64,000 bases of DNA from Phaeoceros laevis (lineage: Eukaryota > Anthocerotophyta > Anthocerotopsida > Notothyladales): NCBI GenBank assembly GCA_049999765.1, contig JBNGIQ010009000.1:1-64000 (forward strand). The letters are read 5' to 3'. The translations under genes and the position numbers were made by a program. The stretch's first letter is position 1. Each line of letters opens with the position of its first letter. A model generated the notes under the pieces. It searched no databases. It saw only the letters and a program-made list of their open reading frames with translations, and was not told the origin of the DNA. Below are positions 11,288-22,104 of this stretch, piece by piece.

Positions 11288-12589
11288 ATGAAGTTGACAA
11301 CTTCGGTAAGAGAGACCATCTACCCTGCCACACCAACGCCTCCTCAGGTACTCGTCCTGAGCAACAATGACCAGGTGATGCCAAGGCTCTACACACGGAT
11401 GCTCTACTATTACCTCGCCAAACAGGAGGGTAGCTCGCTCAAGCTGGCATCTTCGGCAATCCTGCGATCATCTCTGTCCCAGGCGCTTGCCCTGTTCTAC
11501 CCTCTCGCAGGCAGGCTCAAGGAGCGGGAAGACAGGGGGCTCAACTTGGACTGCAACGACGCCGGTGCCGAGTTCGTGGAAGCAGAGGCGGATGGAACCC
11601 TAGAACGCTTTGCAGACTTCCAGCCTGCTGCAGCGTTGGAAGACCTGGTCCCGCCCGTGGATGCTGCATTGCCCCTGGAGAAGCTCCCTCTCCTGCTCGT
11701 CCAGGTGACCAGGTTCCAGTGCGGAGGTGTAACCCTAGGCGTCTCCTCCCACCACAGCGTCGGGGACGGCTTCGCTCTCAGCTCCTTCACGGTGGCTTGG
11801 AACGAGATCGCCCTCGGCAAGGAGGTCTCCACCCTCCCCCACCATGACAGGTCTCTGCTGGCCGCCAGGCACCCTCCCAATCCCCGTTTCCCTCACCCCG
11901 AGTACACCCTCACCCTGCCCTCCTTCCCGTCCTCCTTCCCCGCCATGTCCGCCAAGCGGTTCCACTTCGGTGCCAGCCAGATCGAGGCCCTCAAGCACAA
12001 GGCCTCATCAACCTCAGATGGAGTCTCCTCCTGCTTCACAGGCTTCGAATCCCTAGCCGGCCACCTGTGGCGGTGCGTGACCCGAGCTCGGGGGCTGGAC
12101 CCGGCGCAGGAGATCAAGCTGGGCATGGCTGTGGACGGGAGGAACAGATTGAACCCTCCTCTCCCAGCAGGGTACTCCGGGAACGTGAATTTCTACGGCC
12201 TGGCCGAGACCACTGCCTCAGAGCTGGTGGAGCAGCCCCTCCACCACGCCGCTGCATGCGTGCACCGTGCGGTTGCGAGGATTACCGACGAGTACATCCG
12301 ATCCGCGCTCGATTTCGTCGCCCAGCAGGAGAGCCCTGTGAGTGTGTTCCCGAGCTTCAGCACGTTCGGAACCGACTTCGCCATCACCAGCTGGACCAGG
12401 TTCCCGCTGTATGAAGTCGGGTTTGGGCTGGGGAGGCCCGATTTCGTCGGCATTGCTGCTTCAGGCTGGGACGGCTTGATCGTACTGCTGCCCGGCCACG
12501 GTGATGAGAAAGGCGGGGTGAATGCCCTGGTTGGCTTGAGGAGCGATCATTTGGCCAAGCTTGAAAGCGACCCTGAGCTGGTTGGTTAG
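11288..12589 (+). CDS. BAHD acyltransferase (HCT-like clade)
   Basis: A single-exon frame of 433 residues, the usual size for BAHD enzymes (430-460), which transfer acyl groups from CoA thioesters to alcohols or amines in the cytosol. ATG 11288 is chosen because MKLTTSVRETIYPATPTPP matches the usual N-terminal start of hydroxycinnamoyl transferases; the open frame extends upstream to 11219 without an ATG or similarity. The catalytic HxxxD is HSVGD at residues 156-160. The second family motif, normally DFGWG, is GFGLG at 378-382, so the structural aspartate and tryptophan are both changed. Third-position GC is high compared with the flanks. An HCT-like phenolic acceptor is suggested by the N-terminus but the altered motif makes the substrate uncertain. 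Confidence 0.9.
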   Translation: MKLTTSVRETIYPATPTPPQVLVLSNNDQVMPRLYTRMLYYYLAKQEGSSLKLASSAILRSSLSQALALFYPLAGRLKEREDRGLNLDCNDAGAEFVEAEADGTLERFADFQPAAALEDLVPPVDAALPLEKLPLLLVQVTRFQCGGVTLGVSSHHSVGDGFALSSFTVAWNEIALGKEVSTLPHHDRSLLAARHPPNPRFPHPEYTLTLPSFPSSFPAMSAKRFHFGASQIEALKHKASSTSDGVSSCFTGFESLAGHLWRCVTRARGLDPAQEIKLGMAVDGRNRLNPPLPAGYSGNVNFYGLAETTASELVEQPLHHAAACVHRAVARITDEYIRSALDFVAQQESPVSVFPSFSTFGTDFAITSWTRFPLYEVGFGLGRPDFVGIAASGWDGLIVLLPGHGDEKGGVNALVGLRSDHLAKLESDPELVG

Positions 12590-13515
12590 CCAAGCCATTT
12601 CGATGTCAAGTGTACGTACGAAGTACCCAAGACCATACGTAGCAAATCGGCAATTCCCTAAGCCTAGATCAAATTGAGAATTCACACTCATTCATGAGTC
12701 ATGAGCTATGTACGTCATCTTTGCCTGTCATGGAGAAGCCCTGAAAGTTCCTGGGTGCCTGTAGACTAGCCACCCTGCAAGGAGAAAGTCGCGCATTCTA
12801 CAACCTGAATAGTAAAATATTTTATATTGCTTATGTTTGGTCCCACTAAATTTGGGATGAAGCAATTAGCACGTCTCATCCTGATTTGATTCCCGTTCCC
12901 AGTCAGAGAAAGCCAGAGAAAGCCACTTACAAGCAAGTCTCTGCAAAAGAAAAGCCAGTCAGAGAAAGCCACTTATTACAAGCCAGTCTCTGAAAAAGAA
13001 AGCCACTTACAAACAGATGACGAAGATGTGTATTTGAAGTGATTCACGTGGTACTTGCGTACCACAGCGAACGCAGTTGACACACCACCACCCCCATCAC
13101 GAATATACTAGATTTCGTCGTCTTGTAGCGGGGGGAGGCACCGCTGTGGAAGCAACATTTGTCAATTTCACACATCATCACTAAAGTCCTCTTGGATTTG
13201 CTACTGTTGTGGATTCCCTTACAAGTGAGTGTAGCAAGCAAGTGGTGGCCTTGAGTGGCCTTCCACTTCGTCTCCCTCCTCCCTGGATTTTGAGCCATGG
13301 CTGTGTCTTCCCTCCATCCTGCTACATATGCGCTGCTGCCTGGTCTGCAGCTGGTGAGGAAATTCACATGCCAGTTCTGGAGGTGGTCTCCTGCTGCCGA
13401 TGCACTGGAAAGCAAGCTAGTTTAGACTATGGCCAGGATGGCTGAAGATGGCAAGGAAGCCATTTTCCTGGGATTTTGGCCACCTTGATTGCATCGAGTC
13501 TCCTGCTTAAATTCA
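12590..13515. repeat. Intergenic with short tandem repeat 12895-13015
   Basis: Two to three degenerate copies of a unit of about 50 bp built from AGAAAGCCACTTACAAG and GTCTCTGCAAAAGAAA lie between 12895 and 13015. The rest shows no supported gene; it includes the promoter and 5' leader of the transporter gene. Confidence 0.5.
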
Positions 13516-16010
13516 ATGGATGCGCAAATGTTCACCTCGGGCTGCTGTCGCAGTGGTAGAGACGAAGGGCGCAGTTCGGGCAATCCCAGGAGCAGGCCTA
13601 GGCTAGGGCTGTCAGACCAGGCTCTGGCTTGGGTTGAGCAGCGATGGGCAGACTCGGAGGGAATGAGGCAGTGGGTGCGTCGGTTTTGTGAGGCGCATGT
13701 CACCTTCTACCGCCTCCATCTGGCCTACTTCATCGTCCTCGCGACGGGTGCCACGTTGCTGCTCTGGTTGTCTCCTAAGCCCAGCGGCCCCATCGCCTTG
13801 ATAGATGCCCTGTTCAGTGTGGGCTCCTCTCTGTGCTTGACGGGTATGTTCAGTCTGAGGATGCACCGCCTGTCCCTGTTTGACAAGGTGGTCCTCATGT
13901 TCCTCATGGTGCTGGGAAGCCAGGTTTTCACGTCCCTCTTGCCAGTGTACGTCAGACGGTTCTACTTCAAGCGCTACATCCGCACCTACCTCAGCCCCAA
14001 CAGCAAGCAGGCCCAGGGAATCACGGCTTCGGCGGAGGATGATGTGGAGAAGGATGTCTGCGTAGATGAGGTACCGGTGAGAGGACGTGCACGTCCCTGG
14101 AAGGCGGCATCCCAAGGGAACGTGTTTGACAAGAATGGGAAATTTGTGGGTTTCAAGCCACCAGAAGCTTGGCTGGAAGACGAGCACACTCATGGCCACA
14201 CTTGGTCAGGCGAAACCTTCAGGAAGGAGGCTCAGAAGTTTGCTCTGGTGATGCATATTTCCAAAGCGGTGAATTCAAGGTTTGAGGAAAGGCAGAGGAA
14301 GGAGTACCACTCCAGGGAAGGAGAGGCTGGTGATGAAGAAGATGACACATTTGAACTGGATGCTTCAAGGTCATCAAAAGTGTTGGAATACAGAGCTCTG
14401 ATGTGTCTCAGCTGGCTGGTACCCATTTACTTGCTAGGAGTTCTGTTGACAAGCTTTGTGCTGATAGAGTTGTACTTTTTGGATGCACCTGGCGCTCGGC
14501 AGGCGTTGAAAGAGCGGGATGTGGATGCCTCGTTTTTTGCCATGTTCATAACCATCTCGGCATTCGCGAATGCTGGAGTGTCCCTGGTGGACGAGAGCAT
14601 GGTGCCCTTCCAGAGGTCGGCGATTCTCCTTATCATCCTCACTGTTGTTATTCTTGTGGGGAACACGTTGTTTCCGGCGTGCATGAGGTGCATCATCTGG
14701 CTACTCTACCGCGGTTCCCCCAAGGGCAGCAGGTGGAAGCCTGTGTTCAAGTATCTGCTCAGACACCCCCGCAAGTGCTACACCCACCTCTTCCCTCGAA
14801 GCCACACCATCTGGATTTTTATCACTGTCATGGTGTTGAACGCAGTTGAGATTGGTGCCTTCTGCGCTCTGGACTGGCGCTCAACTGCTCTCAAGGGGCT
14901 TGGTCCGGGGTACAAGGTGGTGGATGGCATGTTCCAGTCCGCCAGCAGTCGAAGTGCAGGCTTGCAAGTAGTGGCCCTGGCTCAGCTCTCCTCCGGCATG
15001 CTTGTCCTCATAGTGGGTATGATGTAAGTTGCTTGACCCTTACAGTCCAGGCCTGACCTAGACCTGTCCCAGCAGATCTTGAACAGCTGCAGGTTATGTG
15101 GAAAGATTGTGTGTGCTGATTAAGTCGGAACCATGGATGTGTTGTCCTGTGAAAGGTATGTTGCAGCGTATCCCATCTTCTTGTCTCGTCAGAACAGCAT
15201 TGTCCCCAGGGAAGTGTACGATGAAGCAGACCTGGGAGTGTATGGGAGGAACTGGGAAGCAGAGCTCGTTCAGAGCAGGCTGTCCTGGCAAGCAAGGGCT
15301 CTGCTTGCCCGGGACTCTGTCTACCTCTTTGTGGCTGTTCTCCTCATATGCGCCATTCACAACCACCAAACCAAGGAGGACCCTCTCAACTTCTCCATCT
15401 TCAACGTCATCTTCGAGGTCATCAGGTGGGTGATAAATCAAATTTGTTTCATCTTGAACAACGCTTTCAAGAGTCTAAAAACGCCACAGCTAAGGTGTGT
15501 TTCATCGTCCTGTGCCGGCTGGTTGGTGGCAGTGCTTATGGAACTGTGGGCCTTTCCATGGGCTACAGCTGCGATTTGGCGCGCATGATACAACCCAATG
15601 TTGCTTGCGAAGATGTGCCCTACGCCTTCTCGGGCAAATGGAGTCCTGCCGGAAAGGTGGTCCTGGTTGTGGTCATGTTTCTTGGCAGGCACCGAGGCCT
15701 TCCGGATAATATAGACTCCGCGGTTCAGCTGCCCCGGCGGAAGGAGTTTTCTGTCGCGGCAACTCGTCACGGTAGCTTGTCCACGTTCGGGGATACGGCG
15801 GGGGTGTGGCCATGGGATACCTTGGGAGGAGGAAGAGGCCCTGCAGAAGCAGCCTACAGCCCTTCTTCTTCTCACCTCAAACAGGTGCTTCAAGCCTCTG
15901 GAGAAACCATCACTGGCACCCCGGTGTCTGCTCAAAAGGAGTCTGATCAGCATCGCAATTCCTTGTCTCCACCGCGCTGCTCAGAAGTAGCACGGGAGGA
16001 GATCATTTAA
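13516..16010 (+). CDS. TRK/HKT-type potassium/sodium transporter, three exons
   Basis: Exons 13516-15023, 15156-15425 and 15533-16010 join in frame (introns 132 and 107 bp; GTAAGT...AAAG and GTGGGT...GCAG) to 751 residues. TRK/HKT proteins are plasma-membrane Na+/K+ carriers made of four membrane-pore-membrane units. The four pore regions are visible: LFSVGSSLCLTGM, ISAFANAGVSL, SSRSAGLQVV and ISAYGTVGLSMGYS. The last three carry the filter glycine; the first aligns with serine, as in sodium-selective class I HKTs, though this alignment is by eye. IFNVIFEVISAYG and GRHRGLP near the C-terminus resemble fungal TRK, while MVLGSQVFTSLL resembles plant HKT. It is longer than seed-plant HKTs (about 500-550), through a charged cytosolic loop (about residues 170-290) and a roughly 90-residue C-tail. 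ATG 13516 is the first ATG in frame. Confidence 0.88.
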
Positions 16011-16265
16011 TCCACTGAAAATACTAAATAGTCTAGTTTTATACCGTTTTCAACTTCCCAAACACTTTGGAAGCTGTTGTGACAGCACGCAAAGCATTCC
16101 AGAAGTCATGTAGGCACGCTTGAGTTGGCCGCATTGAACATGTGGCCAATCCCTTCACTTGCGGTATGGGAGTATGGGACTCAACAAGCAGGCTATGAAA
16201 ATTCTTGTTCTTTTTGCAAGGAAGTCTGGAATTGCACTCCTTCCAATAAACACATATCTCTCCAT

Positions 16266-16451
16266 AGCTTCCTATCCAACCTCAACAAAAGAAATCCTAC
16301 AAGTACAACACCAAGATCATCATCCCCTCCAGTACAACACCCAGATCATCATCTCCAGAGCTTCCTATCCAACCTCAACAAAAGAAATCCTACAAGTACA
16401 ACACCAAGATCATCATCCCCTCGAGTACAACACAAAAACAACCCTACTCAT
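16266..16451. repeat. 93-bp tandem duplication, two copies
   Basis: A unit starting AGCTTCCTATCCAACCTCAA begins at 16266 and again at 16359, nearly identical over about 90 bp. Within each unit the phrase AGTACAACAC followed by (A/C)AGATCATCATC recurs, so the unit itself is built of a shorter repeat. Confidence 0.85.
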
Positions 16452-17432
16452 ATTATAACAACCTTTTTGGCCATGAGGCTACAGTCAAGATAGACATTTG
16501 GTCATGAGGCTACATGATCAAGATAGATCAAGATCTCTTAGTGTGAATTCTATGAAGTAGATATCATTTGCTAGTGATCTGGTTAGACTATAGTCATTTA
16601 CTTCCAGACATGTGTCTACAAATCATGGGTGCCATAGAATGAGAGAACGTTTTGTCAGCCTCCTTGAGTGTTAGCCTCGAACATGGTCGCAAAAATTGTG
16701 TGCCTAACCATGAGGTCCTCTCTAACACTATCATCCTCCATAAGGACAAAGTTAAAACATTTCTTGCTTCTTTAGCTTTAAGTTTCTCCAATCAACTCAC
16801 GCATAGATCATTGTGTTTTGTAAGTCCTCAACATAGGATGCATGGACCTCCACACGATCTCCATTGCATATCTATTTTGTGGCCCTTGCAAAATAAGTTG
16901 TGCAGCTAATTTCTTTTTCTTTGCAAAGTCTCAAGTAGGCACTTTATGCAGCTTGCACATTTGTACAATTGTACATATGGATGGGATGGATGGGATGGAT
17001 GGAAGGATAGGTGATTGCCGTCGAATTCGACGGGCCATATACTAGTTCCTTATTATAACACAGTGCCAGCAACATACACAATTAGAGAGTAGTTTTCTTT
17101 GCCACACATTAAATGCAATATCATGACAGAGTTTTTAGGAGCCTTTGGGAGCACAACACATGTAATTGAACTTCCTTGTTGAGCTTCAAATATAGAGTAC
17201 TATCAGTTACAAATAACTCTTTCATTGAACTTTGTGCCAAAACAGATTGATCCAACCAATGCTTATTGTAAAGCTCTACATGGAAATTTAATCTAAGACC
17301 CCTGAACTAGTTCCTTGTTGGAGGTTTTTGGTGAATCTTAAACAACGATCACATCGGTTTCAAGAACAATTTGACAAACATGGTGCTGAGCATTTATTTG
17401 CAAGTTTCTTCCTAAGCAAAGCATTCACTTCC

Positions 17433-17601
17433 TGTGCTCCCCATTGTACTCACATCCAAGGTGATATGCTTCTAGAAAGAGGTTTGGAATGCAGAGCATT
17501 GGTGCGTCACCATGTCATCATGTGCTCCCCATTGTACTCACATCCAAGGTGATATGCTTCTAGAAGAGGTTTGGAATGCAGAGCATTGGTGCGTCACCAT
17601 G
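17433..17601. repeat. 88-bp tandem duplication, two copies
   Basis: A unit starting TGTGCTCCCCATTGTACTCA begins at 17433 and again at 17521. The copies differ by a single-base deletion in an A run and at the very end, indicating a recent local duplication. Confidence 0.88.
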
Positions 17602-18717
17602 TGATGGCAGTGAAACTAATAACTTCTCACATTCCGGTAACAAAAAACCATCCAAAGTAGCAATTGAATATCTCCATGGTGGTGCCCACTAGTGCGGAAG
17701 AATATCACTTACTCAGTAAACACGGGGTATGTGCATTAAGTTGCATGAAACCTGAGGTTTAAAGTTAACCCCACCCAACAAGTTAAATGGTGACTCACAT
17801 TATGTAAGTAAGCTAGTTGAGCAATGGGTTCCACTTGTATTTCAGCAATGTCTCGTATGCCATAATTGTGGCATATTCCTTGGTCAAAGATCTTGTGCTT
17901 CTCAATCTATGGGCTTTGGGAATCCACAAGCACGCTATCCTCTTCTTCTTCCAAGTTCCAAGGAGGTCTCCACGTTGCAGTCCTGCTTCCAACAACACAC
18001 ATATCTCTCAAAAAAAGAAGTGACCCCAACGACGGAGAGCGTACTACGAGAAAAAAAACCTGGTTCATGACTTAAGATATTGATGAGAAGGCTGAATATG
18101 CTCCGGCATCAAAATAAAAGGGTTGCGTGTGCCAGGGTCCAAGGGCCAGTTGGCGTTGTACCCGATGATGAACGGGGGCGAGACGACGAGGACAGAACGT
18201 CTGTGGTATACGGAGGGCAAGTGATGGCAGCCATAAAGGGAGGTGGAGGGCAGCTAACAATAAGCTGGCGGCCATCGCCCATATGCATCTGCCTTGTCCG
18301 GCACCAGTTTACCCATAGTTTAATGGCGTGGCCGGTGGCAGCCCAGCTGCTGGTCACATGCGGAGAACAGAACCGTAGTACACGCACCAGCGTGCCAGCG
18401 CGCCAGTCCGCCAGCGCCAGGGGATAACGCTTATCGCAAAAAAATCGGGCCCGGGAGCTTGAACCTTGCGTGGCATGGCCCGCCTCATGTCGGAAGCAAC
18501 TGGAATCCCTGCCGCCCGCACGTGCGAGACAGGGACGGGAGCACTTCAAAGCCGCGCCTCCTCTCAGCAAAGACGCAGCGAGCAGTCGAGTGATCGGCCG
18601 ACACGAAAGGCATCATCCACCTCTTTCTGCGCAGCGCGGCCCGTTGCTCCTCCGGTCGCGGCACCTGGACCTATCCCTGGCAGCAGCAGAGAGAATCACC
18701 CTCACCAGCAGGCGGCG

Positions 18718-19461
18718 ATGGCGGTGGAGCTAGGCGACGTGAGCGAGGTGACGGGCGCGCCGGCGCTCAAGGCCGCGTTCGCGGAGTTCCTGGCCGTCTT
18801 CCTCTTCGTCTTCGTGGGCGTGGGCAGCGTGGTGTCCTACAACACGATCCACGACTACGAGGCGCTGGACGCGGCCGGGCTGGTCCTCATCGCCGTCGCG
18901 CACGGCTTCGCCATCTTCATCACCGTCCAGTTCGCGGCGGGCATCTCCGGCGGGCACGTTAACCCGGCCGTCACCTTCGCCCTGGCCGTCGCCGGCAAGA
19001 TCACCATCCTGCGCAGCCTGCTCTACTGGGTGTTCCAGCTGCTGGGATCGGTCGCGGCCACGTACCTGCTGGGCGCGCTGGTGCCGCACTCCGAGCACCC
19101 GCTGCCGGTGCACCACCTCGGCTTCGGCACCACCGTCGTCGGGGGGCTCATCATCGAGATCATCCTCACCTTCGCGCTCGTCTTCGTCGTCTTCGCCACC
19201 GCCGTGGACGCCAAGTCGATCATCGCGCCCCTCACGATCGGAGTCACCGTGCTCGTGGCGCACTTCCTAGGCGTGCCGTTCACCGGCTCCTCGCTCAACC
19301 CGGCGCGATCCTTCGGCCCCGCGCTGGTGGAGGGCGACTGGGAGGGTCACTGGGTCTACTGGGTCGGTCCCCTCATCGGCGCGCTCATCGCCTCGGTGCT
19401 CTACAACGAGGTCTACCTGCCCGCGCCCGCGCCTGCGCACGCTAGCGGTGGCTACGAGTAG
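18718..19461 (+). CDS. Tonoplast intrinsic protein (TIP) aquaporin
   Basis: Single exon, 247 residues, the normal TIP length. TIPs are six-helix channels in the vacuole membrane passing water and often ammonia, urea or H2O2. Both NPA boxes are present (residues 82-84 in SGGHVNPAVTF and 194-196 in SLNPARSFGPA), as is the TIP signature TAVDAK at about 161-166. Of the aromatic/arginine filter, His62 in helix 2 and Arg197 after the second NPA are recognisable; a His/Arg combination is seen in TIP2-TIP6 rather than TIP1 (where the last position is valine). ATG 18718 is chosen over in-frame upstream sequence because the family begins a few residues before the first helix. The coding sequence is extremely GC-rich, giving a long spurious antisense frame. 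Confidence 0.95.
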   Translation: MAVELGDVSEVTGAPALKAAFAEFLAVFLFVFVGVGSVVSYNTIHDYEALDAAGLVLIAVAHGFAIFITVQFAAGISGGHVNPAVTFALAVAGKITILRSLLYWVFQLLGSVAATYLLGALVPHSEHPLPVHHLGFGTTVVGGLIIEIILTFALVFVVFATAVDAKSIIAPLTIGVTVLVAHFLGVPFTGSSLNPARSFGPALVEGDWEGHWVYWVGPLIGALIASVLYNEVYLPAPAPAHASGGYE

Positions 19462-20312
19462 ATGATGATAGCTGAATAACTTTGTTTATTGCCTGCCTTC
19501 TTGGGCCTAGTTTCGTCGGTGGTAGTCATGGTGAATGAATGAAGCTCCTGCCAGCAGCGTCGTCGCTCCGTTTCGAGCTGTGAAGCACAAGCAAAGCGAC
19601 CGGCCTTGGTTCGGTCTCTCTCTCCCAGCGAGTGAGGAAGGTTAGAGGTGGATTGATACATCTATCCCTCACTCTTGTACACTGCACATTGCCTATTCAA
19701 ATTTGAATTCTTTGTCTACACCTTGGTGTCTCAACTTCCTTGCCGTTGCATAAATTCTCTTTGGGATCTCATGTTGTCATTCTAGAGGGTTTTGAAAATG
19801 TAGCATTTGATGTATGCATACTGCAGGGCAGGGGATGGTCTGTTGATCCCTGTTCGACAATCTTTACTCAAGAATGCTCTTGATGTTTGTGTGATGGCTG
19901 GCTGTTGGGAAGACTGTAAGGTTTTGTCCGTTGCGCTAGACTAATATGTTTGTAGCCTTTCGGGTGGTGGTGGCAGAAGCCATGTGGTGTCAGTCCCGTC
20001 ATATCAGGTTCTTGGGGCCCAATAGTACTTAAATAATGATTTATGGTGACGTTAGCACAGTGACAGACTCGGTGGGGGTAGGGGGGAGACAGCTGGGGGG
20101 TGATACAACTCATGTACCTGGCTTCTGTTGCGCTGGGAATATGATGATGTGCACAAACAGCAAAGATTCCCAACTCTTGTCCCATTGCAGATGAAGGTTG
20201 GGCGTCTCCATCTGTTCGTCAGGTGCCGTGCACTTTCCTCACTCATCTGTTGGGCAGGACTGTTCCATGGCATTTTCTGTGTTTGGGACGCCTGGCTTCA
20301 TAGGGCCCGCTG
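19462..20312. other. Intergenic, 3' flank of TIP
   Basis: No gene supported; contains the TIP 3' untranslated region and the 3' flank of the minus-strand gene ending at 20313. Confidence 0.5.
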
Positions 20313-22104
20313 CTATTGATCTCCGATGAATGGGCTGGCCCCTTCAGCTGCAAGATTCAGAATGCTGGAAATCCTGGTAACTCTCACCGGCGACTGCATA
20401 GGAGCAGGCTTCTTGAACCCTGGAGGCGTGGACGTCATTGCCTCCAGCCTGTGGAAGTACTGGAGGAGCTCTGTACCTGGGCTACATTTCGCGTTCAGAT
20501 CTACAGTCAGGGAAATCCCCCCCGGTCTCTCCACGAAGTACTCAAAATTCAGCGACTGCGTAGCTGGTGCCATTGGAGAGCCCATAGCCTTGGGGGGCTC
20601 AAAGGAGACCCGAGATGTTTCTCCTGAGACCCAGAAGCTACGTTTGATCCCACGGGGAGGAAAGTTTGAGCCTGGCGTCGTTCCATAGGGGTCCACTACA
20701 TCCATGTCTGACTGGCTCTTCTTACCTAGAGTGTCCCACTCAAAGGCAGTTCGGCAGGGATTCTTTTCCCAAATCTTGTGAAGATCAGATCCTTGCGCAG
20801 TGGCGATGCGCTGGATCAAAACAAAACCGAAACTATCAGCAAACAGTTTCAGATCATGCTCCAGAAAGTACAGTAGCTGCAGCGAAATTACCCGATTACC
20901 AGAAAACGACACACTGATTTCATCCAGGCATGCATGCAAAAGGTCGGGTTACCAGCCCAGAGGGGAACAGACCAAGTGAAGTTCTGAGCAGCAAAGAAGT
21001 GACGACTACATACATCCGTTGTTTCTGCATCTTCCGACCTGGCAGCATTCTCCAGAGTACACGTTTCTTGTGCAGGACCTCGTAGCTCCACTGTTTCACA
21101 GCCTGACTCGGACTGCTTACCTACAGCCACCTCTGCTTCACTAGTCTTTTCTTTCAGGATAACCACCTTTTTCAAAGACGCCTCCAAAGTTTCCACCTCT
21201 CCCGGAGAACATGGTTTCTTGGCAGAACCATGTTCAACAACTTCAACCGCCTCCATTCGTTTGGCGTCCTGTGACTCAGTATCTTGATGCACTGGTGAAG
21301 CCTGATTTACTTCAACACCGTCATCGTCCAAGGAGAAAAATGCTTCCATGGACGGTGTGAAGGCCTCTAGCCTCGCAAAAGGGTCATCAAAATCATCTAG
21401 GGTATCACCCAGCACCTTCCAGCCTTCAGCATTGGGCGGTCTCACTTCCACCCCCTGTTCTTGTTTAACCTTTGACAAATCGCAAGCTTCAGTCTCCTTA
21501 CGAAAGTTAGGACCGGCCATCGCACCACCAGACTGTGTTGCAGGCTCCTCTTTGCGTGAAGCCCGGCCCCCGCTTTCTCTATACTCGTTTTTCACCCTAA
21601 ACTTCTGGGCAATATTCTGACAAATGTGAGATTCTACTACACAGGTCTCTGACTTGCAAGCAGTTGCAAATGAGGAGGCTGGTTGCAGGACCGGTGGATG
21701 GTGAGGAGTCGTGCACCTGTACATTCCAGGTCCTGAAATTCCCGGAGGTGAAGGGATACCGTTCTGAAAAACATCACACCAGGTGACAATATCATGAGGG
21801 GATGACAAGGCTAATGCATTGAAGTTAGGAACCTTGGAAACTCTTCGTCCTAACCATCCTTCAACAACTAAAACCCTAGGCAAACACCGAAACATCTGCA
21901 ACAAGATCCAAAGAAGCAACAAGATCCGAAGATGCGTACTTGCAAGAGCTTGCTGAGGGCCTCCGCTAGAAATGCAGAGGTCCTGTTAGCAGGGATGCCG
22001 TGTTTCTTGGACAGTCGCTGCAGTTGGCGCCGACTGAGGCCCTGATAATGAATGTATCCTTCTTTTGATGCCGTTGCCATCATTCCCGCAGTCTTCCGTT
22101 TCAT
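20313..22104 (-). CDS. Acidic, probably nuclear protein with SAP-like N-terminus, three exons
   Basis: Proposed exons 22104-21940, 21895-21014 and 20810-20313 (minus) keep phase 0 at both joins (donors GTACGC and GTATGT, acceptors TTGCAG and ATCCAG). The first intron would be only 44 bp, so that junction is less certain. The N-terminus GLSRRQLQRLSKKHGIPANR resembles a SAP/LEM-like helix-turn-helix found at the start of a family of acidic plant nuclear proteins. The middle is acidic and low-complexity (about residues 150-340). The last exon carries a conserved-looking block HKIWEKNPCRTAFEWDTL and ISLTVDLNAKCSP. I did not recognise a defined function. ATG 22104 is the first ATG; ATG at 22080 or 22077 is possible. 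Confidence 0.55.

Larger units (their letters stand above)
16011..18717. other. Intergenic with two tandem duplications
   Basis: No coding gene is supported across 2.7 kb. It contains the 93-bp and 88-bp tandem duplications listed separately, a short GGATGGATGG microsatellite near 16980, and the TIP promoter and leader at the right end, which becomes GC-rich after about 18440. Confidence 0.6.

Noticed and set aside
13612-14199. 195-residue antisense frame under the transporter
   Set aside because: Lies entirely within exon 1 of a recognised gene; no similarity of its own.
18041-18061. TACTACGAGAAAA resembling a CACTA terminus
   Set aside because: The first base is wrong, there are no subterminal repeats, and it is in the same orientation as 7009, so it cannot be the partner end.
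18730-19263. 177-residue antisense frame under the TIP gene
   Set aside because: It mirrors a very GC-rich coding sequence and consists of Asp/Glu/Arg/Gly-rich text typical of antisense shadows.
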